Under the pieces are notes generated by a model. It saw nothing but the letters and a program-made list of their open reading frames with translations, was not told the DNA's origin and did not search any database. From Sphaerolaimus hirsutus (lineage: Eukaryota; Nematoda; Chromadorea; Monhysterida; Sphaerolaimidae), in the NCBI GenBank assembly GCA_964036195.1, contig OZ038457.1, positions 24,686,787 through 24,750,786 on the forward strand: DNA of 64,000 nucleotides. Direction: 5' to 3'. Positions within the stretch are counted from its first letter, which is position 1; each line of letters starts with the position of its first letter. A program made the translations under genes and the position numbers. Below, one piece after another: positions 37,240 through 48,546 of this stretch.

Positions 37240-37915
37240 TATAGACACATTATACCCTCAGGGGTAAGAAAGGGGGCGAACAGCCCAGCGATCTATTTTT
37301 CCCACAGGCAATTTTTTTGGCTACTATACCCTGAGCAGCCCCCTCCCCTCCACAATTTCCTAGCTATCTACCATAATTCCTTGAAATACACCCAGGGGGT
37401 TTATTTTTTTCAGAGTGATAATTTTGATGGGGGGATTTCGAGGGGGGTAATTTGAGGGGGGGGGGGGTTATTATTTCACCAGAAATTTTTTGAACTCCCA
37501 GTACTAATAATGCAGACATAGACAAATGCAACAAAAACCACCATGTATAAGAGTCTACAGCCATATAAAAGTATGTAGATGGTATAAACCATATTCTAAC
37601 ATAACACAATCATTGTTTTTAACATGTGTTATGCATTGCCCAGGTCACAAACTGCAGTTTTTGTCATTGACATTATCTTTACACCCAATTGGGGGGGTAT
37701 TTCGAGGGGGGTTTATTAATTCATAGTGCCCATTTTGAGGGGGGTATTTCAAGGGGGGAGTATTTTTAGGGGGGTATTTCGAGGGGCGGGGGTATTTCGG
37801 GGGAGGGGGTATTTCAAGGGGGGTTTATTAATTCATAGTGCCCATTTTGAGGGGGTATTTCGAGGGGGGTATTTCAAGGGGGAGAGGTATTTCGTGGAAA
37901 TACCGTAGCCATCTG
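37240..37915. repeat. CTATCTA block and CCGTATTTCC-type MITE cluster
   Basis: At 37240-37375 there is a diverged CTATCTATC-type block. From 37370 to 37910 a MITE has many GGGGGGTATTTCGAGGGG units, two of which repeat TTTATTAATTCATAGTGCCC (37708 and 37826). The right end is GGTATTTCGTGGAAATACCGTA. Confidence 0.65.
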
Positions 37916-39156
37916 GAGTGCTTTTGGGCAAGTTTACCCTAATTTAGTAATTAGTTTCTAGTTTCTAATTTTCATACTTTTTATAGATTTTTACCTTTTA
38001 AATTGCTAGGTCATGGGTTTCATAGCATATTTTCAGCGTGTAGGGTATAGTTAAATGCGTGCCGGATCTACATGCGTGATGGGTTTACATGCGTACTGGC
38101 ACAGGGCCGTTGAAACACGTGCAGATTGCTGAGCGTGTTCCATCACGCCAAATTTTTTCATCCAAATTTAGATGCAGCACATGGCTGTTTTCCACCACTA
38201 ATACCTACATTAGATTCGTTGCGGTTCCTTGTTTACCCGGGAAAATTCAATCCCGAATCCATTGTGCACTTTTGAAAACTGCACATACGTAGATTTGTAG
38301 ACGAGCAGAGCGGTGTTCCAATGTGCAATTCAGGCAGACAATCGTAATCAAATCTGCGAGCAGGACAGTGTTTTCGACAAGAAACACCATCTTAAACAGT
38401 TCTGAATCGTTTATGATCTAGCCAGCGTTATTTTAGGTAGGTAATCCGAAATGATTGTATTTAAATGTTGTTAAAACTGTATTTAAATATACTCGGTGTA
38501 CATCACACTTAGTATGGAACCCTACCATAACCCATCTGAATAATAAGCCAAAAATTTTACAGTTTTTTTTCATCATAATATTTCGTTTTGTTAATGGAAT
38601 AATTAATTACGAAATTTATCACAAGATATTATTCTTTTAATTATGGTAGGATTCTGCGCAAAGTTTGCGCTCCACTCGGTATAACCATTGTTTCAAAATG
38701 TCAAATTGAAAATGCAGTGAGACAACTTCGATCTGAAACCTAACACCTGTACAATTTGAACGCTTCTAAGAACTCCTTTATCTGTTTCGATTGGATAGAC
38801 TCTATTCAATTTTATAATCTACGAATTCACTAGACTGTGCAAGTCAAATCGAAACGTAAATAACACACCTGCCTAGAAAACGTAAATACAACACCAGCCT
38901 AGAAAATTTGTGGTCTCTAATATCGAGAGTTGTTGAACATCAAGCAGAATGTTTCATAGGAGCAGATGTAAATGAACGTAGAGTATATCGAATTTGTTCA
39001 CTGGTCTGTCAACTGGTCTGTCAACTCAGATTTCGGCTTCACGTGTCGCAGAGCGATATCCAAATGCACACGTGCCGTATATTTTTAAACATGGCCGCGT
39101 GTTCATTTGGAGATCGCTGTGCGACACATGAAGCCGAAATCTGAGTTGACACAGAC

Positions 39157-39358
39157 CTGGTGGCAATCCCAAGCCCTGTAAAGTGTAAAGTAAAGTGTCA
39201 AATGTAAAGTCAAATGCAAAGTAAACTGTCAATTGTCATGCAAAGTTCAGTAATAAAATCTTTTCTTTTTTTGTTTTGATTGACACTTTACTTTGCATTT
39301 GACTTTACATTTGACACTTTACTTTACACTTTACAGGGCTTGGGACTGCCCCCAGTTG
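39157..39358 (+). mobile_element. Introner-like hairpin element outside any recognised gene
   Basis: It runs from CTGGTGGCAATCCCAAGCCCTG to CAGGGCTTGGGACTGCCCCCAG. The inverted arms (AAAGTGTCAAATGTAAAGTC and its complement) are close to perfect. It has the same asymmetric ends as the intronic copies. No exon is visible on either side. Confidence 0.7.
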
Positions 39359-39624
39359 ACAACCATTTGTCAAGTAGTGCGCGGGCCGCTAATTAGTTTC
39401 CTTTCGTTCCGAAAACCATCGATGGACTGCAAAAGTACCAAAATTCGAGCCGTCAAAATCGCGGAAGATTGAACATGATTTTTGTAAGATCTCCCTCCCA
39501 CATTGATGACCGACCGATCAAAAAGCCTTTTAAAACAACGGAAAAGATATACGCCCAAACACAAGTATTTAACAATTCATTTAGGTAAACCACCGAGCCT
39601 GGCAATGTTACAGCTAGGCACAAA

Positions 39625-40008
39625 TAAATACCATATTTCCTGGAATTACCCCCCCCCTTGAATTGACCACCCGTCGAAATTCCGTACCCCCCAAAACATA
39701 CACCCTCGAAATACCCCCCTCTGTAATATTGTACATCATGTATGCAATGTTCATGATGTAAATATTAATTGCTGCCAATTTTCATCGCACCTACACATAT
39801 ATTTATTTACTAGTATATAGGTAGGCGATATATTCCAAATAGGTATACCTGTCCTTTTTGTCACAATTGTTACCAGTTTTGAGTAGGTAAAAGCTTTATA
39901 TACATAAAAGGTTTATATAAGAGCCTATTCTTTACTATGATCCTTCATGAAAATTTCTGATGAAATAATAAACACCCTCGGCTATTTCGAGGAAATACGG
40001 TAGCTATA
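39625..40008. repeat. MITE of the CCGTATTTCCTCGAAATAC family
   Basis: ATACCATATTTCCTGGAATTACC on the left and CTATTTCGAGGAAATACGGTA on the right. The interior has ACCCTCGAAATACCCCCCTC. Intergenic. Confidence 0.7.
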
Positions 40009-41415
40009 AAATGCGTCATTAAAATTTTCTCCCAAAGGATTACAAATGCATATGCATAAACAGCTTATTTGCCTAAGTGACATTCTGTAATTTCTTTCTT
40101 AAAAATGAGATGGAAATTAAATTTTTGTGTACATGAAGCTAGTCGGAAAACTAGGTAGGTATTCTATTCTTCCAAGTTGGAACTGGGCCCAACAACAAGC
40201 GCGCTGGCGTAGGAAATACTGTCGCCGGTTGAAAAGTTCATCAGTCGAAGTCAGCAATTTGATTCCAACAATAATTTGTGCGCAAATATACTCTGCCGAC
40301 CGCATGCTATGCATTTTCCCGAAGGAAACACTCCATCATGAAGTCATTGTAAATAAACTCTGGGGAGATGATACTCTGCCCCCGCACTCATTTATGCCTC
40401 AGGTTGGAAGCGTGCCAATGATCATTAAGCATGCGAATTTTGTATAAAAGATGGAATAATCTTTGTGGTGAATAAGTTAACATTTAGCTTTGTAACAACG
40501 ATTACTTTTTCCAACGTTTTACAAAAATTGCATGCATAAAAAATCGTTGGCACGCTTCCAGTGGGAACCGCATGTGCAGGGTGTCAAGTAACTGGAGTAT
40601 AACATCATTGTCATTGGAAAAAAAAACATTCGTGGTTGTACGCGAACTCCACCTTTTTATTTAAAAAGTATTTTTTTTTGTGAAAGTAAATACATAAGTA
40701 TCCTGGTCGCGCGTTATCGACCATGACATGATGAATTTTGGTCGCATACTTTGCGGTCCGCCGAGTTGATTTTATTTTGATTACTTTATGGTTTTTATGA
40801 TCTGTGCAATAACATTGGATATGCAGATATACAGCTGGTGCGGTATACATTTCCAGGGTTCGTCTCGAAATGGGTAGTGGGAATCCTTTGTTTAAAGTGC
40901 TACTTCGAATTTTTATTAAAGAATGACCAGATTTTGCAACATATCGAAGTTTGGAAAAAATATAGGCAAAACTATAGATGATACAACGCTAGAACTTTTA
41001 TTGAACTGCGGAAAAACCCTGGTCGAAAAGTGTAAATCCCGTTGTCGAATCCCAGCCCAAGCCTTTGTAATTTCGAGACAGACCGACCACAATTATCAAG
41101 GTCTTAATTGCATTTTTCCGGATCACTTCGCCCCCACCAACTAGGTATGTATGAATTTCATGACTACAAATTGTGACTTAAATTGCTCTAGCCGAAGTAA
41201 GGAAGTGCATTTACACCCACTTTCATTTGCACTCCCCGGTCGAGAAGCCCGCCGCCGCTAGCACAACTTTAGGATAAGAAATCAAACTTCATTCATTCAT
41301 CCGTCATTCATTTGTTTGCTCTGAATTTTAACACCATAAAAAGCTCCCCCAACCCAACCTTCCATTCACAGAACGCTTGGAAGCATTTCGCTATTTCACG
41401 GCAACGTTAATAAAA

Positions 41416-43027
41416 ATGGCTCTTTCCAATAACCTCTTCATTTCCCTGGCGTGAGTTTACGGTGTATCCAAATTTGTATCCAAAACTGCATTCCGTATTC
41501 ACTTGTATCCAAAATGCCTAAAAAGGGTGTCGTGCGCGTGCGTCGCGCTAGCGGCCGCGGCTGCAATAGACGTGCAGTCGGACCCGGCCGCGACTGCGAA
41601 ACGCGCCTTCGTGCTGCAGCAGCAAATGTTCCGTCAGCCCTGGCGGCAGCAGGTTGGGTGATGGGTACTGCTAGAGTTGGGAAATTGGGTACCTGGGGGC
41701 TCTGTGCCATTACGCATGTAAACCCATCACGCATGTAGACTGGGGATGCGTCAACTTATACCAGGCATGCTGAAAAAAAACAATAAAACACTTGACCTAA
41801 TGATTTTGAAAGTGAAAACCTATAAAAAGTATGAAAATTAGCGATTTTGGGTAAAACTTAGGGTAAAATTGCTCAAAAGTGCTCCAGATAGTTAGATAGC
41901 TAGGCAATTTGCAGGGGGAAGTGTTCTGGGGAAAGTGGCCATAAAAATTTGCCTCTGGGATAGACAGATAGCTGGGCAGTTTGGGATGGGGTTACCCCCC
42001 CCCTTTTCTTACCCCTGTGGGTAAAATGTGTCTATAATGGCTCGGCTCTACATGCATAAAGGGTTTACGAGCATAATAGGCTTGATCCAGACCAGGGTAT
42101 TCCGGATATTTATAGGTACTGATATTTATATTTACTCAGGTCGAAAATATTATTTTCATGTTCACATTTTCATTTTTCTGGTTTTCTTTGAGTAATAACT
42201 CTAGGTTTTAACAACTCTAGGTTCTGCAGACTGCTGGTTTTTTGGCCTTTTAAACTCTAGCAGTGTGAAACTCACTCTCACATGTAAAATGTAGTGGCTT
42301 TTTTATGTTTTTCAGGGGATAAGTACTCGCTTTTACGTTTTCCTGTGAAAAAAGTATTTTACTCACATTTACGCATGAGTATGAGAAAAAAAGTGTTTTA
42401 CATTTTCTATACTTTGTGGTGAGTAAAACATAAATACTTACATTTACACATACTTTTGAAAAAAGTTTAGTAATTCTAACAACTCTGGTCCCAGGTATAA
42501 ATTTTTTTTGAATAAACAGTCAAAATGGAGAAAGCGTTACATTTACATTTTCCAAAAAAAAACAGAAATTTAACAACTCTGGCTTGAATCTTTTTTTTAG
42601 CTGACAGTTGACAGCGTAAATACATTTGCTTCCAGATAAAACCAATCCAGAGAAAACGTGTCCGTTTACAAAAGTTAGTCACAATCTGAAACGTAAACGT
42701 CACATTTAAAAATGACGATAAATCCAATGGGCGCATGCGGAAAATCGCAGATGACACGTCCACACTTCGAGAACGGCGGCGTCGACAGCGTGTGGGACTT
42801 TTCGCGCAGCGGCATGAAACCCGTGGCAATCTACAGAAAACGGTCGATCCCTGTCGATCAAGGTAAATACGATCCTGTTTTGTGTTTTCAACTGCTCATT
42901 GTAAAAATGTGCGCACTTTTCAGCACTATTGGTCAAAAGGGATTTCAAAAACTGCTTCTTCTCGCCCGTTCAGTGCCTCCGAAGGGAGGGTAAAAGCGGT
43001 GACAGACCATTTTCTGATCTTTTTTAG
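41416..43027 (+). CDS. Secreted neuropeptide-like precursor with a CX6C peptide (allatostatin-C-like)
   Basis: Exons 41416-41450, 41526-41652, 42751-42862 and 42924-43027 join in frame to 125 residues. MALSNNLFISLA joined to VSCACVALAAAAA makes a signal peptide. Near the C-terminus VKR precedes DFKNCFFSPVQCL and RR follows it, so prohormone convertase would release a 13-residue peptide with one disulfide. Cys-[FY]-F-x-P-[VI]-x-Cys matches the spacing of allatostatin-C (CYFNPISC), whose receptors are somatostatin-type GPCRs. Other basic sites are at AKR and RKR. Exon 4 may run to TAG 43025, or splice at GTAAAA (42990) to a 3' exon near 44283, ahead of an AATAAA. Assignment to allatostatin-C is inference, since the usual C-terminal Phe is Leu and the N-flank differs. 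Confidence 0.65.
41653..42750. other. Intron 2 of the neuropeptide-like gene, repeat-filled
   Basis: It holds inverted 'ACGCATGTAAACCCATCACGC' motifs near 41710-41750 and 42050-42085. A CTATCTATC-type block is at 41880-42060. A CAACTCT/GAGTAAA hAT-like fragment is at about 42180-42590, ending TCTAACAACTCTGG. Confidence 0.5.
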
Positions 43028-43790
43028 AACTTTTTTTAAAATACTTGGCGGACCGCAAAATATGCGCCCAAAATTACTGATGTCTTAGTCGATAACGCGT
43101 GAGCTGGGTACTATCACATAAAAAAGTTGGGTGAAAGCATACATACTTTAACAAAAAAAAATAATAAAAATTTTAAAATGAAAAAGGCGGAGTCGAGTAA
43201 AACCAACACAATAATGTCGCCTGACTGAAATCATTTTTTCCTATTTTCGAAGAAAAAAAATTATTTTACTTGTGATGACGTCATGATGGAGTGTTTCATT
43301 CAGAAAAATGCATAGCATGCGGTCCGCCGATTAAAGCATAACAATAAGAACCAGATGGACACTGGCGAATGGTCATTGATATGATTCGTGATCAACTATT
43401 AGTTTCATTGCCATTATTTTATTATTTGTTACTCGTTTTGTTTTCTTTTTTTAACAAAACGGCCGATACTTCAGTGTTTTCTCCCGCAAAACTCCTTTCT
43501 TCAATACTTCACTAAATGCAGCCGCACTATTTGGCTTCTAAACATTTTATGCGTGGCGTTATAAATTTGCAAAATATTTCGTGGCTCAGCTCCTGGAAAT
43601 GAACAGAGCGCCCCTCCCCCGGAAAAAAAACAACGAAAAATGATTTTGTGGGAAAATGTAAAGATTGCTATTGTATGACAATATAAAAAAACTACAGGGA
43701 TAGATACGACCGTGGAACCCAAAACTCTGTTGATCCCGTTCAACATGATATGGTTTGAAAAATTTCACTTTTAAATCAACCAAATGAAGT

Positions 43791-44224
43791 ACCGTATTTC
43801 TTCTAAAAGAACGGCATACCTTCAATAGAACGGCACCACCAATAGAACTTCAGATTTTGGCACGTTTTTACACTCACGAAAACAATAGAACGGCAGCCTC
43901 CAGTAGAGCGGCACCTCCAATAGAACGGCGGGTAGAAATTATATTGGAGGAGTGCTAAAAAACAAACAAATTGAAAAATGGGCGGTGATAACTATTGTAT
44001 TTATGATGCACAGATGCAGGGTTGATTCCACATTCGTTTTGTATTGTTTGAATTGCTGCTCTGATATTTAAATGTTGTTAATGTTTCATTAAAAACAGCT
44101 GTGTACAAATTAAAAATTTGTGAGAAAGATTGGTGAAAAAATAGAACGGCAGCCTCCAATAGAAAGGCAGGTAAAAAGTTGACAAAGAATAGAACGGCGC
44201 TCTTCTATTAGAAGAAATACGGTA
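43791..44224. repeat. Inverted-repeat element with ACCGTATTTCTTCTAAAAGAACGGC end
   Basis: The left end TACCGTATTTCTTCTAAAAG is mirrored by CTATTAGAAGAAATACGGTAA. The interior repeats CAATAGAACGGCA at least eight times. It is a variant of the CCGTATTTCC superfamily with a different internal repeat. Confidence 0.8.
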
Positions 44225-44435
44225 ACTATATTTTTTTAATTACCCATTTTGGAATGCTAATTCGTTTCCTTCTCCCTGTAGAACTGCGTTTTTGATATGC
44301 CGTACAGCGGGCGGCTATCTTCATAAGTTATGCAAAGATATTGTCTGACGGGCGCTCAAATATGTCTGTCGCACAACTGCCTGCTATACTCCAGCGACAT
44401 TACACCTCACAATGAAATCTACCATATCCAATCTG

Positions 44436-44441
44436 AATAAA
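44436..44441 (+). promoter_or_regulatory. Possible polyadenylation signal AATAAA
   Basis: AATAAA lies in an otherwise non-repeat stretch (44240-44460) downstream of the neuropeptide-like gene. It follows a possible 3' splice acceptor (CTCCCTGTAG at 44282). It may close that gene's transcript. Confidence 0.35.
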
Positions 44442-45059
44442 AGAACAAACTTAAAAATTTTCTCGTCATATTTATCACCTTGCTTTCATATTGGGTGAAT
44501 TTGGTGGAGTTTTTCACGTGACCTTATTCATCAAATTATGGTATCATTCATTGTAGGGCGATCTGTCTGTCCAGTTTACCATTGGTGCGGACGCGATATC
44601 AGACTCGTTTGCACCTGAATTCTCGTAGGGCCCTCGATAACCACCCCCCCTGGGAGAAATTAAAAACGTTCGTTGCAACGTGTCGCCGACGTTTTTCAAG
44701 CGTGTCTACGTGTCATAATTTTCGCTGGTGTTCAATGTTTGAAAATATTGTCTAGTGCGTTTTGTAGCCGGTGTCAGGTAAAAACTGCAGGTGTATGCAA
44801 GTTATTACGGTATGTTTACGTTTGAATTTTCAAATAAAAATGGGCACAGCTTCAAGGAAAACATGCTTTCATCTTATTACAACTTTCGGTTCAAATTGAT
44901 CGCGTTCTCGTTTCCCGACAACGATTTTCATGCAGTACGGTGATTATTCTTATAAAGGGCTTGTGCGTAACGATGGCAAACAAATTTAAAAAAAATTCAA
45001 ATACCTATTCAAATTTTCTGAACTGGGAAAAAATGTGCAAATATGTAGCTTGGACGGGG

Positions 45060-45475
45060 GTACACTGTCACGCACATCTGCCCGTTACGCACATTTGCCC
45101 GTTTTTTTTCACTTGACACTTTTCCAAGTGATTTTCAGATATGAGTGAAGTGAAAAACGCTGCGCAATGACATGAGTGAACTTTTTTCACTTCACTCAAA
45201 TCTGAAAATCACTTGAAAATGTGTCAAGTGAAAAAAAGTGATAAATGGCTATTAGCAAATTAGAAAATAGCCATTTTTCACTTTTTTCACTTGACACATT
45301 TTCAAGTGATTTTCAGATATGAGTGAAGTGAAAAAGTTCACAAATGTTCGCAACTTTTTTCACTTTACTCATATCTGAAAATCACTTGAAAAAGTGTCAA
45401 GTGAAAAAACGGGCAAATGTGCGTAACGGGCAAATGTGCGTAACGGGCAGATGTGCGTATCAGGCCTGCCCCGCT
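45060..45475. repeat. Palindromic element with GGGCAGATGTGCG ends
   Basis: The left end CGCACATCTGCCCGTTACGC and the right end GCGTAACGGGCAGATGTGCG are inverted. Inside, TTTCACTTGACAC and CAGATATGAGTGAAGTGAAA recur in both directions, giving nested hairpins. The same element is at 33150-33515. Confidence 0.8.
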
Positions 45476-45734
45476 TGGACAGCCGAAAAACACAGCTATT
45501 GCAAATTGACAAAAAAAAACCCCACGTAAACACCTTTTCCAAAGAGTTTGCCAGCGTTACTTGAGTTGGCTGTGTGAGCTAATTTATGCCTTCCTTATTT
45601 TCGATAGAAAAACGAAGACTGGAGAAAAGTGGTGATAAATTAATGAGCGGTGCAAACGTCATCCCCGGAACAAGACATTCACGAGATGAGGTTGCATCAG
45701 AATCCAAATACGCAGAATCCAAGCAGCATAATCC

Positions 45735-46057
45735 AAACAGCATACCGTATTAACGGAAAATTTTCTCCCCCCCCCCTTGAAATGCCCCCACCCGAAATGG
45801 GTGTAAAGAGAATGAAATAGCCAAAAACTGCAGAATGCACATTAAAAACTGTGGCTGAGTTACCTTAAGACAGGGCTTATAACATCTACATATCCATATC
45901 TGGATACTTACCTACCGTACTTCCTCGAAATACCCCGTTCGAAATACCCCCTCAAAATGGCCACTATGAATTTATAATGCCCCTCGTCTAACCCCCTCAA
46001 ATATCTCACTCTGAAAACTTAAACCCCTTGGTGTATTTCGAGGAAATACGGTATATA
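45735..46057. repeat. CCGTATTTCC-type MITE pair
   Basis: ACCGTACTTCCTCGAAATACC at 45915 and GGTGTATTTCGAGGAAATACGGTA ending 46054 bracket one short copy. A fragment (TACCGTATTAACGG) lies at 45743. Confidence 0.65.
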
Positions 46058-46797
46058 AGTCTATGGACGCTTAAAATCTCGGTTATTGTTGCATTTTTCT
46101 ACTTCTGCGTATGTTACGCAATTTTTGTTTGGATTATGCTACAAAAGTGTCAGAATTATACCTGTTATATGGTTATGCATGCTTGGATTCATGTTTTCCC
46201 CCTCACAAGATTACCCCTCACATGATTTTCGGATTACAGCCCCAATTCTAATTGTCTGCCCCACAACACGGCACTGCAAAGAAAACAAATTGCCGGCGGC
46301 GCATGTGTTACCACTGCACACTACTAGTTTACGACCGAAATTTTGGAAACTGATAAAAACTAAAAAACGCAATTGAGTTATCCGAATTAAAGAGTCAGTC
46401 AACTGCTGTTGACGTAAACGATTCATTCTTGTCAACTCAAATCTGTTCAACGCAAATTTATCAGTTTCCGAAAATTCTATAGTAAACTGGTGTGCGGAGC
46501 TTCATTTGTACAGCTCCCGTGTGCGGATCAGCCGCAACACGCACTAAACGGGTTGCTAAAAAATGCGCCTGCCGCGGCGGCAGGGCGACAATGAATCAAA
46601 AGAGAGTAAACTGGCGCGGCGGCGCGGCCGCGACAAGGGAGTAGTGCAAAATGCACATTTCCGGCCGGCCGCACATAAATATTAGTTGGTGCTTAGTGCC
46701 GCCAGTGGTGGATATCACGCGCCAAGTGAGCACGCGCCGCATGCAATCAGATAGGGAAATGTACGCCGCCGCGCCGCACTGCAATCCCGCATGGATA

Positions 46798-47205
46798 TAC
46801 CGTATTTACTAGAATAATCCCCCCGCTTGAATAATCCCCCCACTTGAATAATTCCCCAATCTTAGACGAGTGAGGGGAAAAAATTCCCCCTCTCCAATGC
46901 ACAAATCATATCTTTAAAAAAACAATCGACAAAGAAAAAGTGGTTTCTGGTTTGATTCATCGAATGCAGATGGAGCACGTCAGATGGAGCACATGCACTG
47001 TTCACATGGAATCTTCACTACCAACGGAGACAGGACAAAAATATTTACATGTGTATGTAGTGTGATAGATAAATACATGCTTGAAACATTTGAAAAAATT
47101 ATAATTCCCCACTTGAATAATCCCCCCTAGTTTCCCCTCTCTGATGAAACTCTGACGAAAAAAAATTTACCCCGGGGGTATTATTCGAGTAAATACGATA
47201 CATAC
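46798..47205. repeat. CCGTATTTACTAGAATAATCC-type MITE
   Basis: ACCGTATTTACTAGAATAATC on the left and GGTATTATTCGAGTAAATACG on the right. This is the 'GAATAATCCCC' subfamily, also at 18640-18730, 53100-53205 and 60604-60925. Non-coding. Confidence 0.75.
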
Positions 47206-47844
47206 AGAGCGGTTGTGTCGGTTATGTCCATGGAGCCGCGGAAATTACTCGCACGCTCCATCTATTTACGATATGGAATACAATAACCGATGTAATAATT
47301 ACTTTTCACAGGTGAAGCTGAAATCTCATTATGCGGATAGCCTGCAAAACTTGCACAAGGCATTGCATTTTATATGGATATAATTAGGTAAATATAAAGT
47401 TGTATAAACTTTTTTAGCAGCGTTAAGTTCACAGATGACTGATTTTCCAGTCGAAACACATGGACTTTGGTTAATTTATTACTTTTTCATGCCTTTTGTC
47501 TATCTCATATCATGCATAAATAAATATAACGTCTTTGTTCCCTAGTTCGCTCAAACATGCACTCGCTCCATGAGCATCAGACAGTAAAAACAGGTGTACA
47601 TTATATACGGTGGTTTATTTATGTTGGTAACAAAGCAAGTTATGCGGTTACCACGGTGGCACCTTTTTTGCTGCGTCAAACCTCTGACTGCGGCCATTTT
47701 GAGAATATTACTTGCGCCAGCTCTGATGTTTTAATAATAATAATAAAAAGTATTTTTCCAGTCTGAAGGACCGTCCCAACTCCTCGGCCTATCCAATGTC
47801 AGAAACACGTACAGTATCCAAATTTACGGCAGTTTTCGAGAGCC

Positions 47845-48546
47845 GCTAATCAAAATTGACCAGCGGCGAAATTCGCGTGCGGCGGGAAAATTTGTCGCGG
47901 CCGCGCGGCGACAAGAAACTTGCCACGGGCGGGAATTTCAAGCCCGGCTTAATGCATTCATGATTGAGCCCGGTGTGCGGATAAGCGGTCCAGCCGGCAC
48001 CTCGGCAACTGGCAGCCAAACAAAAAGCCATAAATTTTTTATCGCTCCCGTCGATCGCGGTGCTAAAAGGCGGGGCGGCCCAGCTCGAAGTACCCATAGA
48101 AATGCGCGGCAAGTAGCCCGCTAGCCGAGGCGACCGCCGCTGCCCCGGCTCCAATTGATACCGGGGGATGAGCGCTGGCCGCGCGGCCGACGCGAATGGA
48201 TACGGGCGGCCGCGGCGGCAAACGCGCGGCGTCGGAAGCGGGCCGCGGCTGCAGCTAGCTAGCCGGCTTCTAGCATCCGCGCGCGCGCATTAGCGGATTG
48301 GTGGCGATGGTAATGAATGGTGGGCGCGCCTCACGCAGCCACCGCGGCCGGCTACCTGGCACAGCCGAGCGGCGGCCATTGGGCGGATACCAACGCCCCA
48401 GCGGCCGGGCGCCCCTTGACGTCATAGCTGCGGCGGCGCCGGGTGCGAAAATGTGACCGCTAACGACCGATCGAGCCGGCTACCGGCCGCTGACTCATAG
48501 CCACGAGCAAACGCTCGAATACATTAGACGCGCGCACGCGGCTAGC
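47845..48546 (+). promoter_or_regulatory. GC-rich, CpG-dense region upstream of the GPCR start
   Basis: About 700 bp is strikingly rich in CG dinucleotides (GCGCGC, GGCCGCGGC, CGGCCG) and free of the window's repeats. It ends at the GPCR ATG. It is plausibly the promoter and 5' untranslated region. The minus-strand open frame across it reflects base composition. Confidence 0.5.

Noticed and set aside
40120-40450. 106-codon plus-strand frame
   Set aside because: It overlaps a dispersed repeat (GCATGCTATGCATTTTCC..GAAACACTCCATCATGA), also seen near 43280-43325 and 14040-14075.
41451-41738. 95-codon plus-strand frame overlapping the neuropeptide-like exon 2
   Set aside because: A different frame gives a signal peptide continuous with exon 1 and joins in phase to exon 3.
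47846-48154. 102-codon minus-strand open frame upstream of the GPCR
   Set aside because: It lies in a GC-rich CpG-dense stretch where stop codons are rare, with no family resemblance and no splice partners.
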